A stretch of 42,799 nucleotides of DNA from Neobacillus paridis (lineage in GTDB: Bacteria; Bacillota; Bacilli; Bacillales; Cytobacillaceae). The notes below the pieces were generated by a model that was not told where the DNA came from, searched no databases, and saw only the letters and a program-made list of their open reading frames with translations. Positions 23,048-31,328 of this stretch are shown here, one piece after another (the first letter of the stretch is position 1; each line of letters begins with the position of its first letter). Location: the NCBI RefSeq assembly GCF_016765675.1, contig NZ_JAESWB010000380.1, forward strand, positions 1 through 42,799, read 5' to 3'. A program made the position numbers and the translations under genes.

Positions 23048-26041
23048 TTGAAAATTATCGCATTGCACATTTATGGCTATGGTCAATTAGCTGATGTTAA
23101 AATCGACAACCTGGCTGAATTTCAAGTATTCTTTGGTGAAAATGAGGCCGGTAAATCGACGATCATGGCCTTCATTCATGGAATATTATTTGGCTTTCCG
23201 ACAAAACAACAAGCAGAACTGCGTTATGAACCGAAACATCATACCAAGTATGGCGGCAATATTCGAATTTTTCACGACGAAATGGGGTACGCCTCGATTG
23301 AGCGGGTAAAGGGAAAGGCTGCCGGTGACGTGAAAGTCGTTTTGGACAATGGTACGATCGGTGGTGAAGAGCTGTTAAAGGAATTGCTCGGCAATCTTGA
23401 CAAGAACTTGTTTCAAGCAGTTTTTTCTTTTAATTTGCATGGACTGCAAAACATTCATCAGATGAAAGGAGAAGATATCGGGAAATTTCTCTTTTCTGCC
23501 GGTACATTAGGAACGGACCAATTGGCAAAAACAGAAATTTGGCTGCAAAAGGAGCTTGATTCCCGTTTTAAACCAAGCGGAAAAAAACCCGTTTTGAATG
23601 AAAAACTGCAAGCACTTCATGAACTGAAGTCTGAATTAAATAAGGCTGCCGCCAAGAATAAGGAATATGAAGAGTTAGTTACAATAAGAGAGAATCTCGA
23701 GCAGGAAATCAAGCAAGTTAATGGAATACTGGGAGATTTGCAGCACAAGAAGGAAAAGCTGAATGAATGGATCAGAATTGAGGCAATTGTTAAACAGGAA
23801 AAGAAAGTTATGAAAGAATTGGAAGATTTGGGGGAGATGCAGTCCTTTCCGGCTCGCGGTATTGAGCGGCTGGAAAAATTAACTGAGCTTTTGCCACCTT
23901 ACCGCGCCCAGCTCAGCAGTTTGCAAGAGCGAATGAAACAGATAAGGCATGAGCTAGAAACGATTGATCCGAACGATTCCTTCCTAGAAGCAGAACCTGA
24001 ACTGCTGTCACTGATTGACCAAGTTCCGATTTATGAGCAATTAAAGCTTGAAAAACAACAGTGTGAAACGAAATTTCGAGAGCTGGAGGACAAGCTGTTA
24101 GAGATAAGAGATAAGCTTCATTTTTCATTATCTGAAGAAGAGATTGTTAAAATGAATACAAATATACATATGAAGCAACAAGTTGAACTTGTTGCGCAAA
24201 AAACAAAAAAGCTCATCGAGGTAAAGGAGGAATTGGAGAATCAGTATCAGGAGGAGAAAGAAGCATTAGAAGATCTTGAACAGAAGATTCAACAGCTTGA
24301 AAACCTATGTTTACCTAAGCAGGAAAGAATACTTCTTGAGGAACAATTGGCAGAGGGTAAGGATAAACAGAGCATCGAAAATGAATTAAAGCATACAAGA
24401 GAAAAAATGGAATTCTATCAAATTGCCATTGAACAGCAAAAAAAGGCAGCAGGCCGACAAAAACAGCAGTATATCTTGTTTGCCGTCATCCTTTTGGGGC
24501 TTACCATGTATGGAGTCTATACTAAGCAATGGTTATTAACAGTGCTTGGCGTGGTAGCAATGGTTGTGATGGCCGTCTTCCTCGTTCAAAGTTCAAAGTC
24601 GGCAAAGGAAAGGAATGTTGACCAACAGCTGAAGGTATTGCAAGAAAAAGAGCAACAATTAATAGAAAGGCTTAAAGCAGCGAAGTATTTCGATTTCCAG
24701 AAGATTGAGGAACAATTACTCCGTGACCAAGAGCGGCAGGAACAGCTTAAATTGTTAGGCTTTCAATTGGAACAGCAGCAGGAACAATTTGAAAAAGTAA
24801 TTGCAAAATTTGAAGAATGGGAGCTCCAATCTTCCCTAAATAAGAACCAGCTGCGAGATTTGAGCAAGGAGTTAAACATCCCTGAAAAAATGGCAAAGGA
24901 TTTCTTACTTGAGGCTTTTCAGTTGATTGAACAGCTTAAGTCAATTGTGAGGGAGAAGCAGCATTTGCTAAAAAGGCTTGATGAGATTACCCGGCAGCAA
25001 GCGAGGATAGAGGCAGGACTTAATTCGTTTGTCCAACGCTATTTGCCGGAAAAAGGTACAAGCCTGCAGCAATCAGCCTATTTACTGCGGAATAAGCTCA
25101 AGGAGGAACATGAAAAGCAAATAAAACGTCGGGAAAAGCAAGCAAAGCTAAGCGAACTGGAAGCCGAATGGCAACAAAAAAATCAAGAGCATGAGCACTT
25201 GCAGATGGAGTACAACCGGCTTATTACGTCAGCAAATGTTGAAACAGTTCAGCAGTTCTATGAACTTGGGGAGAAAAGCGAAAAACAGATGAAGCTACAA
25301 GAACGCTTGGTATCATTACAGGAACAGCTAAAATACTCGATTCTTTCCGAGCGGGAACGGGAGGAATTTTTACAACTTCAATTAGATCGAGCATCATTGT
25401 CAGAATACAATCAGGAAACGCAGCGTTTACGGGCTGAATTGAAAGCCCTCCATGAGGAACAAGCAGCTACAAATTATGAGATTCAGGTGCTTGAGGAAGG
25501 CGGAGTTTATTCTGATCTATTACATCAATTCAAACAAAGAAAATATGAGTTTAATCAAGACGTGAAAGATTGGGCTGTACTAGCCATTGCCCAGGATATC
25601 CTGATGAAAACAATAGATACCTACAAAAATGTTCATTTACCAAAAATGCTAACAAAAGCTCAGGAGTTTTTGGCCTTCTTGACAAATGACAGGTATCTGC
25701 AGATCTATCTTAATCCTTCAGGGAGCGGATTTCTGGTAGAGAGCAAGGATGGAACCATATTTGAAGCGAATGAATTAAGTCAAGCAACAACAGAACAGTT
25801 ATATGTATCCATCAGGCTGGCACTTGTGACAACCCTTTATGAAAATTACAAGCTGCCGCTCATCATTGATGATAGCTTTGTAAATTTTGATGCCGGAAGA
25901 ACACAAAAAGTCATGGAGCTGCTGCGAAGGCTAAACGGAAATCAAATTTTGTTTTTTACCTGTCATGCTCATTTATTACCGTTATTTTCTAAAGAAAATA
26001 TTTTGTCACTGGAAAAAGGTACTGTTCAGATAATGTCATAG
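23048..26041 (+). CDS. yhaN: YhaN, SbcC/Rad50-like coiled-coil ATPase with membrane hairpin
   Basis: 997 residues from TTG 23048 with AAAGGAGTG upstream. Walker A GENEAGKST is at 30-38 and Walker B (LIIDDSFVNFD) near 937-947, with long Glu/Gln/Lys-rich coiled coils between, as in SMC/Rad50 proteins. At the middle, about residues 475-513, are two hydrophobic helices separated by a short turn, where Rad50 has its zinc hook; this suggests membrane attachment at the coiled-coil apex. It should work with YhaO on DNA ends or aberrant DNA. YhaM follows closely. B. subtilis YhaN is of similar length (about 963). Confidence 0.9.
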   Translation: MKIIALHIYGYGQLADVKIDNLAEFQVFFGENEAGKSTIMAFIHGILFGFPTKQQAELRYEPKHHTKYGGNIRIFHDEMGYASIERVKGKAAGDVKVVLDNGTIGGEELLKELLGNLDKNLFQAVFSFNLHGLQNIHQMKGEDIGKFLFSAGTLGTDQLAKTEIWLQKELDSRFKPSGKKPVLNEKLQALHELKSELNKAAAKNKEYEELVTIRENLEQEIKQVNGILGDLQHKKEKLNEWIRIEAIVKQEKKVMKELEDLGEMQSFPARGIERLEKLTELLPPYRAQLSSLQERMKQIRHELETIDPNDSFLEAEPELLSLIDQVPIYEQLKLEKQQCETKFRELEDKLLEIRDKLHFSLSEEEIVKMNTNIHMKQQVELVAQKTKKLIEVKEELENQYQEEKEALEDLEQKIQQLENLCLPKQERILLEEQLAEGKDKQSIENELKHTREKMEFYQIAIEQQKKAAGRQKQQYILFAVILLGLTMYGVYTKQWLLTVLGVVAMVVMAVFLVQSSKSAKERNVDQQLKVLQEKEQQLIERLKAAKYFDFQKIEEQLLRDQERQEQLKLLGFQLEQQQEQFEKVIAKFEEWELQSSLNKNQLRDLSKELNIPEKMAKDFLLEAFQLIEQLKSIVREKQHLLKRLDEITRQQARIEAGLNSFVQRYLPEKGTSLQQSAYLLRNKLKEEHEKQIKRREKQAKLSELEAEWQQKNQEHEHLQMEYNRLITSANVETVQQFYELGEKSEKQMKLQERLVSLQEQLKYSILSEREREEFLQLQLDRASLSEYNQETQRLRAELKALHEEQAATNYEIQVLEEGGVYSDLLHQFKQRKYEFNQDVKDWAVLAIAQDILMKTIDTYKNVHLPKMLTKAQEFLAFLTNDRYLQIYLNPSGSGFLVESKDGTIFEANELSQATTEQLYVSIRLALVTTLYENYKLPLIIDDSFVNFDAGRTQKVMELLRRLNGNQILFFTCHAHLLPLFSKENILSLEKGTVQIMS

Positions 26042-26139
26042 GCTAATAGGTGTTTCCCGCCTTAACGGGCAGTAAAGGCCCCGCTGATGGAAGTTTCACT
26101 TTATGCTATACTCTTAATATGGGAAAGGACGTGAAAAGG

Positions 26140-27084
26140 TTGGCAAAAGGGATCGCTTATTATGAAGTCGGAGAACAAATAGAATTGTATTTTTTGATTA
26201 AAAGTTCAACAAAAGGAATTGCCAGCAATGGAAAACCGTTTTTAACATTAATCTTGCAGGACAAAAGTGGGGAAATCGAGGCGAAGCTTTGGGACGTGGG
26301 AGAAGAGGAAGAAAAGAAGTATGCCGCGCAAAATATTGTCAAAATCCTCGGTGATGTGCAAAACTATCGTGGGAAAAACCAGTTGAAAATTCGTCAGATC
26401 CGCCGGTCTGGTCCGATGGATGGTGTTAGAATTGAGGACCTGCTTGAAACGGCTCCGCTTAGCCAAGAAGAGATGGTTAGCAAGCTGACACAATATATTT
26501 TTGAAATGAAAAACCCTAACATCCAGAGGATCACTCGTCATCTTATCAAGAAACATCAAAAAGCGTTCTTGGAGTATCCAGCGGCGACAAAAAATCATCA
26601 TGAGTTTGTTTCCGGCTTGGCCTATCACGTTGTCAGCATGCTTGATCTGGCAAAGGCGATTGCTGGACTATACCCAAGCCTTGATAAGGACTTGCTGTAT
26701 GCCGGGATCATTCTGCATGATATGGGCAAGGTGATTGAACTGTCAGGACCAGTTTCCACGGTTTATACGCTTGAAGGAAATTTGCTTGGTCATATTACCA
26801 TTATGATAAATGAGATTGGTAAAGCTGCTGAGGAGTTGGGAATTACTGGTGAAGAGGTGTTAATTCTGCAGCACCTGGTGCTCAGTCACCATGGGAAAGC
26901 GGAATGGGGCAGTCCTAAGCCACCTTTAATTAAGGAAGCGGAAATACTTCATTATATTGATAATTTAGATGCAAAAATGAACATGCTAGATCGGGCGTTA
27001 GAGCGGGTGAAACCAGGCGAATTTTCAGAGCGTATTTTTGCTTTGGATAATCGTTCCTTTTACAAACCGATATTTCATAAATGA
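26140..27084 (+). CDS. yhaM: YhaM, 3'-5' exoribonuclease with OB fold and HD domain
   Basis: 314 residues from TTG 26140, exactly the length of B. subtilis YhaM; an in-frame start at 26050 would add 30 residues of no family resemblance. AAAGGA lies 10 nt upstream. An N-terminal OB fold (about 12-85, including [13 protein letters not shown]) precedes an HD hydrolase domain with [11 protein letters not shown] (near 165), HDMGK (near 206) and SHHGK (near 255). YhaM trims RNA and can also act on DNA. An extended -10 (TGC then TATACT) lies at about 26104-26112, so it may have its own promoter besides read-through from yhaON. A terminator follows. Confidence 0.92.
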   Translation: MAKGIAYYEVGEQIELYFLIKSSTKGIASNGKPFLTLILQDKSGEIEAKLWDVGEEEEKKYAAQNIVKILGDVQNYRGKNQLKIRQIRRSGPMDGVRIEDLLETAPLSQEEMVSKLTQYIFEMKNPNIQRITRHLIKKHQKAFLEYPAATKNHHEFVSGLAYHVVSMLDLAKAIAGLYPSLDKDLLYAGIILHDMGKVIELSGPVSTVYTLEGNLLGHITIMINEIGKAAEELGITGEEVLILQHLVLSHHGKAEWGSPKPPLIKEAEILHYIDNLDAKMNMLDRALERVKPGEFSERIFALDNRSFYKPIFHK

Positions 27085-27112
27085 GACAGCCTTTCGCGGG
27101 TTGTCTTTTTTT
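27084..27112 (+). terminator. Intrinsic terminator of yhaM
   Basis: 27084-27091 pairs with 27099-27106 (8 bp, one G-U), then seven T. It starts at the last base of the stop codon. Confidence 0.8.
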
Positions 27113-27187
27113 GGGTCTATTTTCTGCTCTTCAAGCATATGATGTTATCAAAAATTGTGGACAACCATTAATAGGGAGGAAAAGAAA

Positions 27188-27376
27188 TTGACGATTCCAA
27201 TTTGGATATATGCAGTTGTCGCTGGCATTGTCATAAGCGCATTGATGGCAATTAAAACAGGCCGGGAAGAGCGGCAGCTAGAAATGGAAAACATCGAGCG
27301 GGAAGGAGAAATCTACATGAAACGTTTGGAAAAAGAAAAAGAAATGCGAAAAGAAGTAAAGGCAACAAGTGAATAA
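27188..27376 (+). CDS. yhaL: YhaL, small sporulation-associated membrane protein
   Basis: 62 residues from TTG 27188 (TIPIWIYAVV), with AGGGAGGAAA upstream. One N-terminal membrane helix (about 3-22) is followed by a highly charged Glu/Lys/Arg helix. It fits YhaL (about 70 residues in B. subtilis) by shape and position between yhaM and prsA. Its role in sporulation is not defined biochemically. Confidence 0.85.
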   Translation: MTIPIWIYAVVAGIVISALMAIKTGREERQLEMENIEREGEIYMKRLEKEKEMRKEVKATSE

Positions 27377-27386
27377 TAAAAAGCGG

Positions 27387-27410
27387 AAGCGCCCACATGA
27401 AGGGCGCTTT
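27387..27410. terminator. Bidirectional terminator between yhaL and prsA
   Basis: 27388-27394 pairs with 27402-27408 (seven G-C-rich pairs), followed by TTT on the plus strand; on the minus strand the flank is less T-rich. Confidence 0.65.
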
Positions 27411-27419
27411 TCACTTATC

Positions 27420-28295
27420 TTATTGGCCAGCAGTTGTTGTTTGGGTTTTTAAAGCATCTTTTAAATCTTTATCGGTTATCTTTACATTGGCAGCTTTCAT
27501 TTCCCGTTCCATGGCCTTGTTGATATCATCGTTTGTTAATTTTGAGGATTTTACCTCATATTCAATCTGTTGTTTCATTTCATTATAAGGTTTTTTCTCT
27601 TTTTTCTCGGTCACTTGAATGATATGATAACCGAATTGTGTTTTAACAGGTGCGCTGATTTCATTGACTTTAAGGGCATAAGCGGCCTTTATAAAGTCTT
27701 TATCAAATTGGCCGGCATTTTGGTTGTTGATTATGCCTAAATCACCGCCCTCTTTTGCAGAGACAGTATCTGTAGATTCTTTTTTCGCCACATCTTCAAA
27801 CTTTTTGCCGGATTTGAGTTGGTTCTCAACGTCTTTGGCTGTTTTTAAATCTTTCACAAGGATATGCCGGACTTTGATGTCTGTCTTATAGTTATTATAG
27901 TAATCCTTTAATTCTTTCTCGGTTACCTTAATATCCTTCATTGCTGCTTTTTCCTGCAACATGCCAAGCTTTAAAGTGCTTTTTAAATCATTTTCACTTT
28001 GATACCCATATTGCGCCAGTGCAGCTTCAAAATTGCTGCCCAGGTCTGCTTTCAGCTGCTTAATTTTATCATTTACATCTTTATCGGATACTTTGTACTT
28101 CTTCGAAAGTACTTTTTCATAAATCAGCTGTTGTAAAGCTTTGTCGCCAACCTTCTCCTTCATGGCGTTGTAAAGTTCTTCCTGGGTTACGTCTCCTGCT
28201 TTGCTTTGCGCTATTGTTTCTGAACCGGATTGATTACATGCACTCAAAGCAAGAACCCCACCGGCCAAAGTTAAGGCTAAAATCCATTTTTTCAT
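27420..28295 (-). CDS. prsA: PrsA, peptidyl-prolyl isomerase lipoprotein foldase
   Basis: 291 residues (B. subtilis 292). The signal peptide ends in lipobox LSAC with the lipidated Cys20. An N-terminal helical domain (about 30-130) and a C-terminal tail flank a parvulin domain (about 136-227) with VRHILVKD at its start and FGYHIIQV at its end. PrsA folds secreted proteins outside the membrane. The minus-strand promoter at 28350-28377 gives a leader of about 50 nt that contains a 7-bp hairpin (28324-28330 with 28339-28345). Adjacent hpr/scoC regulates secreted proteases, and ecsAB also affects secretion, so this is a secretion-related neighbourhood. Confidence 0.95.
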   Translation of the reverse strand: MKKWILALTLAGGVLALSACNQSGSETIAQSKAGDVTQEELYNAMKEKVGDKALQQLIYEKVLSKKYKVSDKDVNDKIKQLKADLGSNFEAALAQYGYQSENDLKSTLKLGMLQEKAAMKDIKVTEKELKDYYNNYKTDIKVRHILVKDLKTAKDVENQLKSGKKFEDVAKKESTDTVSAKEGGDLGIINNQNAGQFDKDFIKAAYALKVNEISAPVKTQFGYHIIQVTEKKEKKPYNEMKQQIEYEVKSSKLTNDDINKAMEREMKAANVKITDKDLKDALKTQTTTAGQ

Positions 28296-28349
28296 GTTTT
28301 AAATCTCTCCTACATTGTAAATTCATATGGGCGCTTGTCCATATGCTCT

Positions 28350-28377
28350 ACTATAACATAAATGGGAACCACTGCAA
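28350..28377 (-). promoter_or_regulatory. Sigma-A promoter of prsA
   Basis: On the minus strand TTGCAG (28377-28372), 16-nt spacer and TATAGT (28355-28350). Confidence 0.6.
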
Positions 28378-28517
28378 AAATATAAGCCATTAAAATGTTC
28401 TTTTGTAAATTGCCAAAAATGAATCATGACTATTCCACCAAAAATAAGGAAAGTGCCTAGTCGAAAATAAAGACAAATGAATAGTATAAGGTAGAAAAAG
28501 AAAAAGGAGGTTATAAA

Positions 28518-28610
28518 ATGACTGCTGCAGGTGGATACGGTGCAGGTTTTGCGTTAATCGTAGTCCTCTTCATCCTATTGATTATCGTTGGGGCTGCTTG
28601 GATTTGGTAA
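28518..28610 (+). CDS. sscA: SscA/YjcZ-type small spore-coat assembly peptide (30 aa)
   Basis: A 30-residue hydrophobic peptide with a Gly/Tyr-rich N-terminus (MTAAGGYGAG) and a membrane helix rich in Val, Leu and Ile ending AAWIW. This is the YjcZ-family pattern. AAGGAGG is 7 nt upstream. B. subtilis sscA (yhzE), needed for normal coat assembly and germination, is a peptide of this family next to prsA, so the symbol is assigned on family and position; paralogues of this family are common, so the exact name is less sure. A terminator follows. Confidence 0.8.
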   Translation: MTAAGGYGAGFALIVVLFILLIIVGAAWIW

Positions 28611-28617
28611 TGAAAAA

Positions 28618-28652
28618 AAGCGATGGGATTCTCCTCATCGCTTATATTTTTA
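28618..28652 (+). terminator. Intrinsic terminator of the sscA-like gene
   Basis: 28618-28627 pairs with 28634-28643 (10 positions, one G-U), followed by TATATTTTTAAT. Confidence 0.7.
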
Positions 28653-28685
28653 ATCTCGAACATTCTCCCATGAAATCTCAAGCCA

Positions 28686-28868
28686 TTATGTATATAAAAT
28701 TTCCAGGTACGAAGAAATCAACAGGATTGTAATCAGAACATTTATGGTTCGAAACACTTTATGTTGCCGTTCTTCGGGAATTTCCTTTTGAATACATAGC
28801 GTTGAGGTCATTTTATTGACATAAAACAAAATAAAAATGGCGAAGACAATAAAAATGGAGATCATCAT
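28686..28868 (-). CDS. Small two-helix membrane protein of unknown function
   Basis: 60 residues from ATG 28868 (MMISIFIVFA), where AAAGGGAGG is 6 nt upstream; upstream codons have no ribosome binding site. Two hydrophobic helices (about 3-20 and 40-57) are separated by a polar, basic loop (QKEIPEERQHKVFR). I do not recognise the family. It sits between the sscA-like gene and yhaI, where B. subtilis has small ORFs of its own (yhaJ/yhaK region). Confidence 0.7.
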   Translation of the reverse strand: MMISIFIVFAIFILFYVNKMTSTLCIQKEIPEERQHKVFRTINVLITILLISSYLEILYT

Positions 28869-29049
28869 GGATTCCCTCCCTTTAACGTGGTATCCTTTAT
28901 AAGATACCAAAAATTATCAAAAAAAGATAGTCATTAAAATAGTAGACTGTCAGATTTTTGGATTAATTCTTTTTCTTCATTTAAGGTATACCTCTCAAAA
29001 AATAAGTGAAAATAAAACAGGATTAAATGTTTGGAATGAGGGATATGAC

Positions 29050-29388
29050 ATGAATGATTTTAATATTCTGATGGAAAAGATTCAGCTACTTGAGTTCCAC
29101 CAACAGCTTTTATTAGAGCTAATTAGTAATCCCAACTTGGAATTTTATAAACTCATAGTTGAAAAGGGCATTTCCAAACATGAAATGGAAAGGTTCTATC
29201 GGTTATGTCATGAATTAAATAATAAAATGGAAGAACAAAAAGCGGAAGGGTTTGTTACGTTCCATCCGCTTTTCACAGAATTATCTGCGGCAATGCCGGC
29301 TGGCCTGAAGACAAATGATGTTGTGCGAGCATGCCTGGCGCAAAAAATTTATGAACCACTTTTTAAGGAATTTGCCAGATACCTTTAA
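29050..29388 (+). CDS. yhaI: YhaI, DUF1878-family protein
   Basis: 112 residues (B. subtilis YhaI about 113), predicted all-helical, starting MNDFNILMEK. The segment FYKLIVEKGISKHEMERFYRL followed by an FHPLFTELSAA region is as I recall for this family. GAGGGA is 8 nt upstream of the ATG. The function is unknown. It converges with hpr, 8 nt apart, exactly as in B. subtilis. Confidence 0.85.
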   Translation: MNDFNILMEKIQLLEFHQQLLLELISNPNLEFYKLIVEKGISKHEMERFYRLCHELNNKMEEQKAEGFVTFHPLFTELSAAMPAGLKTNDVVRACLAQKIYEPLFKEFARYL

Positions 29389-29396
29389 TGTATCGT

Positions 29397-29978
29397 CTAG
29401 GCTAATTCCTGTTCGGATTTTTCAGGCTTTTTAAGCGTCCCATCTTCTTCAACAAATCCATTTTCAATATTATTGAAACATCGTTCGAAAATTTCCATGA
29501 AATCGTCTCCATAAATATTGCGGACAATTGCCATCATTTCAATGATCTCAGGAAACTTTCCATATAAATCTCTTAATGGTAAAGCTCCGGAAAAGACAGC
29601 GTATTCATCCGGTTTGTATGTCTCCATCAGTTGAACTAAAATTTTCTCACCTTCAGCTGTTAGCTGAATGTAAGTATTACGCTTGTCATTTTCTCTTTTT
29701 GAAAATTTTAGCAACCCCCTCTCTTCTAATTTTTTCGAAAAATTAAAAGCCGTTGAGACATGCATAACCCCGAATTTTGCAACATCCGATATGGAAGCGC
29801 CATTTAAATGATAGGCAATCCATAATATATGATGTTCATTGATATTCAAATCAAAGGGTTTAATCCATTGCTGCCAATCTTTTTCAATTGATTTCCATAA
29901 GGCCTTGCTTAATTGTGCTATTCTCTGGCTAAACAGCATCGCTTCCTTCATCGAATATTGTTTCTCTGTCATCCCCAT
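29397..29978 (-). CDS. hpr: Hpr/ScoC, MarR-family transition-state regulator
   Basis: 193 residues from ATG 29978 ([10 protein letters not shown]); GTG 29984 and ATG 29972 are alternatives around a GTAGGTGA ribosome binding site. The winged helix-turn-helix lies at about 55-115 ([20 protein letters not shown], then [12 protein letters not shown]). The protein is close to B. subtilis Hpr over most of its length, but the acidic C-terminal tail is shorter. ScoC represses extracellular protease and sporulation genes and helps control the transition to stationary phase. The dispersed repeat copy B lies immediately upstream. Confidence 0.92.
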   Translation of the reverse strand: MGMTEKQYSMKEAMLFSQRIAQLSKALWKSIEKDWQQWIKPFDLNINEHHILWIAYHLNGASISDVAKFGVMHVSTAFNFSKKLEERGLLKFSKRENDKRNTYIQLTAEGEKILVQLMETYKPDEYAVFSGALPLRDLYGKFPEIIEMMAIVRNIYGDDFMEIFERCFNNIENGFVEEDGTLKKPEKSEQELA

Positions 29979-29996
29979 TTTCACCTACTTTTTTTT

Positions 29997-30177
29997 GTCC
30001 AGCTCCAGCGCCTAGTCAGTTTTCATCCCCGATTTATCTTCGTCGAGTATCTTGCGAAAAGCTGTAGCTTTAAGCAGCTCGAGGTCACAAGCCAATCCGT
30101 CCAAAAGGTTAAAAAGCAACCTTTAGGTCGGCTTGTCTTGTGCTTGTCGGGACTAACCAAGGCGCTTGCGCTTTTCT
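29997..30177 (+). repeat. Dispersed intergenic hairpin repeat, copy B
   Basis: Same ends and same orientation as copy A (19123-19245): GTCCAGCTCCAGCGCC, CTCGAGGTCA, and GCTTGTC ... AAGGCGCTTGCGCTTTT. It has about 60 extra nt after the 5' end. The central hairpin around AAAAAGC (about 30101-30110 with 30118-30127) has a different stem sequence that still pairs. It sits just upstream of hpr, in its promoter region. Confidence 0.75.
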
Positions 30178-30281
30178 TTTTCTCTACTATCATTATGCCA
30201 ATAAAATAAAAATTAATAAAGATATAAATTCACAAAATTTTTAGAAATTGGAATTTTTTTTTGAAAACATTAAAGTTTTTA

Positions 30282-30309
30282 TTGCATTTTTGCAAACATT
30301 TTGTATAAG
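30282..30309 (+). promoter_or_regulatory. Candidate promoter of the 63-aa membrane protein
   Basis: TTGCAT (30282-30287), 16-nt spacer, TATAAG (30304-30309), in an A/T-rich stretch 100 nt before the start codon. The rest of 30178-30409 shows only A/T-rich sequence. Confidence 0.5.
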
Positions 30310-30409
30310 GATTTGGGAAGATCACAACCTTGTTCATATGTGTGGACGATTATTCATATAAATAGTTACAGCATGGAGGGGATTCATGATCCTAGCAGGG
30401 GGGCAGTAA

Positions 30410-30601
30410 ATGAAGAGTGTAACCGTGATTTTTTATATTGTGAGTGCAATTTTTTTATTAGGATCGGTAAACTATTTTATAGCTTTAAAAAGACCGGGAG
30501 TATATCCGCCTAAACAGCTTTTAAAAAGCAGAGCAGCTGTGCTTGCAGGGGGTGGGGGGATATTTCTCATAATCGCACTAATATTTTCGTATATTTCCTA
30601 A
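30410..30601 (+). CDS. Small two-helix membrane protein (63 aa)
   Basis: 63 residues, MKSVTVIFYI to IFSYIS, with two membrane helices (about 4-24 and 42-61) joined by a basic loop (KRPGVYPPKQLLKSR). GGGGGG provides the ribosome binding site 5 nt upstream. B. subtilis has yhaH here; this protein is shorter and I do not consider it YhaH. A strong bidirectional terminator follows. Confidence 0.75.
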   Translation: MKSVTVIFYIVSAIFLLGSVNYFIALKRPGVYPPKQLLKSRAAVLAGGGGIFLIIALIFSYIS

Positions 30602-30608
30602 ATCAATT

Positions 30609-30644
30609 AAGAAAAAGAACCCTTGGAATAGGGTTCTTTTTCTT
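30609..30644. terminator. Bidirectional intrinsic terminator
   Basis: 30609-30623 pairs perfectly with 30630-30644 (15 bp, 6-nt loop); the stem itself ends in T-rich arms on both strands. It serves the 63-aa gene and convergent trpP. Confidence 0.9.
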
Positions 30645-30660
30645 AAAGGCCCCCCGCGAA

Positions 30661-31188
30661 TTATTTTTCAATCACGGAAGCTGTTGATATTCTTGTTCTT
30701 TTAAAGATTGATTGCGCGATTGGATACACAACCACCATTACGACAGCATTGATGGCCATTGCCGGTAAAACTCCTGCAGCAAACAGTACTGTGAATGCAG
30801 CTGGCAAGCCGACAATTAAGTAGGCAGCCGTTAAAAAGACCGTACCAGATACAAGTGTTCCAACGGCAGATAAGACTGCAACACTAATCACATTGCTGCG
30901 GAATTTCTTTAATGCTAAAAATAATCCAAAGAATACTAAAGCTGTTATCGGCTTATCAATCATATTAGGAATTTGTCCTCCCGGGAATCCGGTTGTTAAT
31001 CCAGATAACACGCCAGTTACAATGCCCAGAAGCAGGACACTTTTTATTTCTGGAATCAACACGATCCCTAAAAACATCATTGCCAGCATCATGTCCGGTT
31101 TAATTCCAAAGAAACTAGGCGTAATGGTGTGTAGGACTACGCCAATTCCCGCTAAAAGTGATAAAATAACAAGGTTTTTCGTATTCAT
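30661..31188 (-). CDS. trpP: TrpP, tryptophan transporter
   Basis: 175 residues (B. subtilis TrpP, formerly YhaG, about 172) with five predicted membrane helices and the characteristic N-terminal SLLAGIGVVLH and GFPGGQIPNM segments. It imports tryptophan. The ATG at 31188 is preceded by a ribosome binding site embedded in six NAG triplets (31191-31219), the arrangement by which TRAP (MtrB) blocks trpP translation when tryptophan is abundant in B. subtilis. serC, which follows trpP in B. subtilis, is absent here. Confidence 0.93.
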   Translation of the reverse strand: MNTKNLVILSLLAGIGVVLHTITPSFFGIKPDMMLAMMFLGIVLIPEIKSVLLLGIVTGVLSGLTTGFPGGQIPNMIDKPITALVFFGLFLALKKFRSNVISVAVLSAVGTLVSGTVFLTAAYLIVGLPAAFTVLFAAGVLPAMAINAVVMVVVYPIAQSIFKRTRISTASVIEK

Positions 31189-31190
31189 TG

Positions 31191-31219
31191 CTCATCTCTC
31201 CTCTGCTTTTCTCAAACTA
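31191..31219 (-). promoter_or_regulatory. TRAP-binding site overlapping the trpP ribosome binding site
   Basis: On the minus strand the triplets TAG, GAG, AAG, GAG, GAG and GAG lie at 31219, 31213, 31208, 31203, 31198 and 31193 (first base of each), separated by 3, 2, 2, 2 and 2 nt. This fits the NAGNN pattern recognised by TRAP. The last triplet ends 2 nt before the ATG, so binding would cover the ribosome binding site. Confidence 0.75.
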
Positions 31220-31268
31220 TTGTTTCTTCTGCAGTGCCCTGAATGCCTGCAGCAAAAAACTTATTTTC

Positions 31269-31298
31269 ATTATAGCATATGACGATATTAGTAATAAA
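31269..31298 (-). promoter_or_regulatory. Promoter of trpP with extended -10
   Basis: On the minus strand TGC then TATAAT (31274-31269) forms a good extended -10; the -35 is weak (TTTATT, 18-nt spacing). Confidence 0.55.
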
Positions 31299-31328
31299 GA
31301 TATAATTTTCGGAAAAATTTATTTGTCA

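Noticed and set aside
30301..30513. 70-codon plus-strand frame
   Set aside because: It starts in the promoter region and overlaps the 63-aa membrane protein in another frame without a ribosome binding site.
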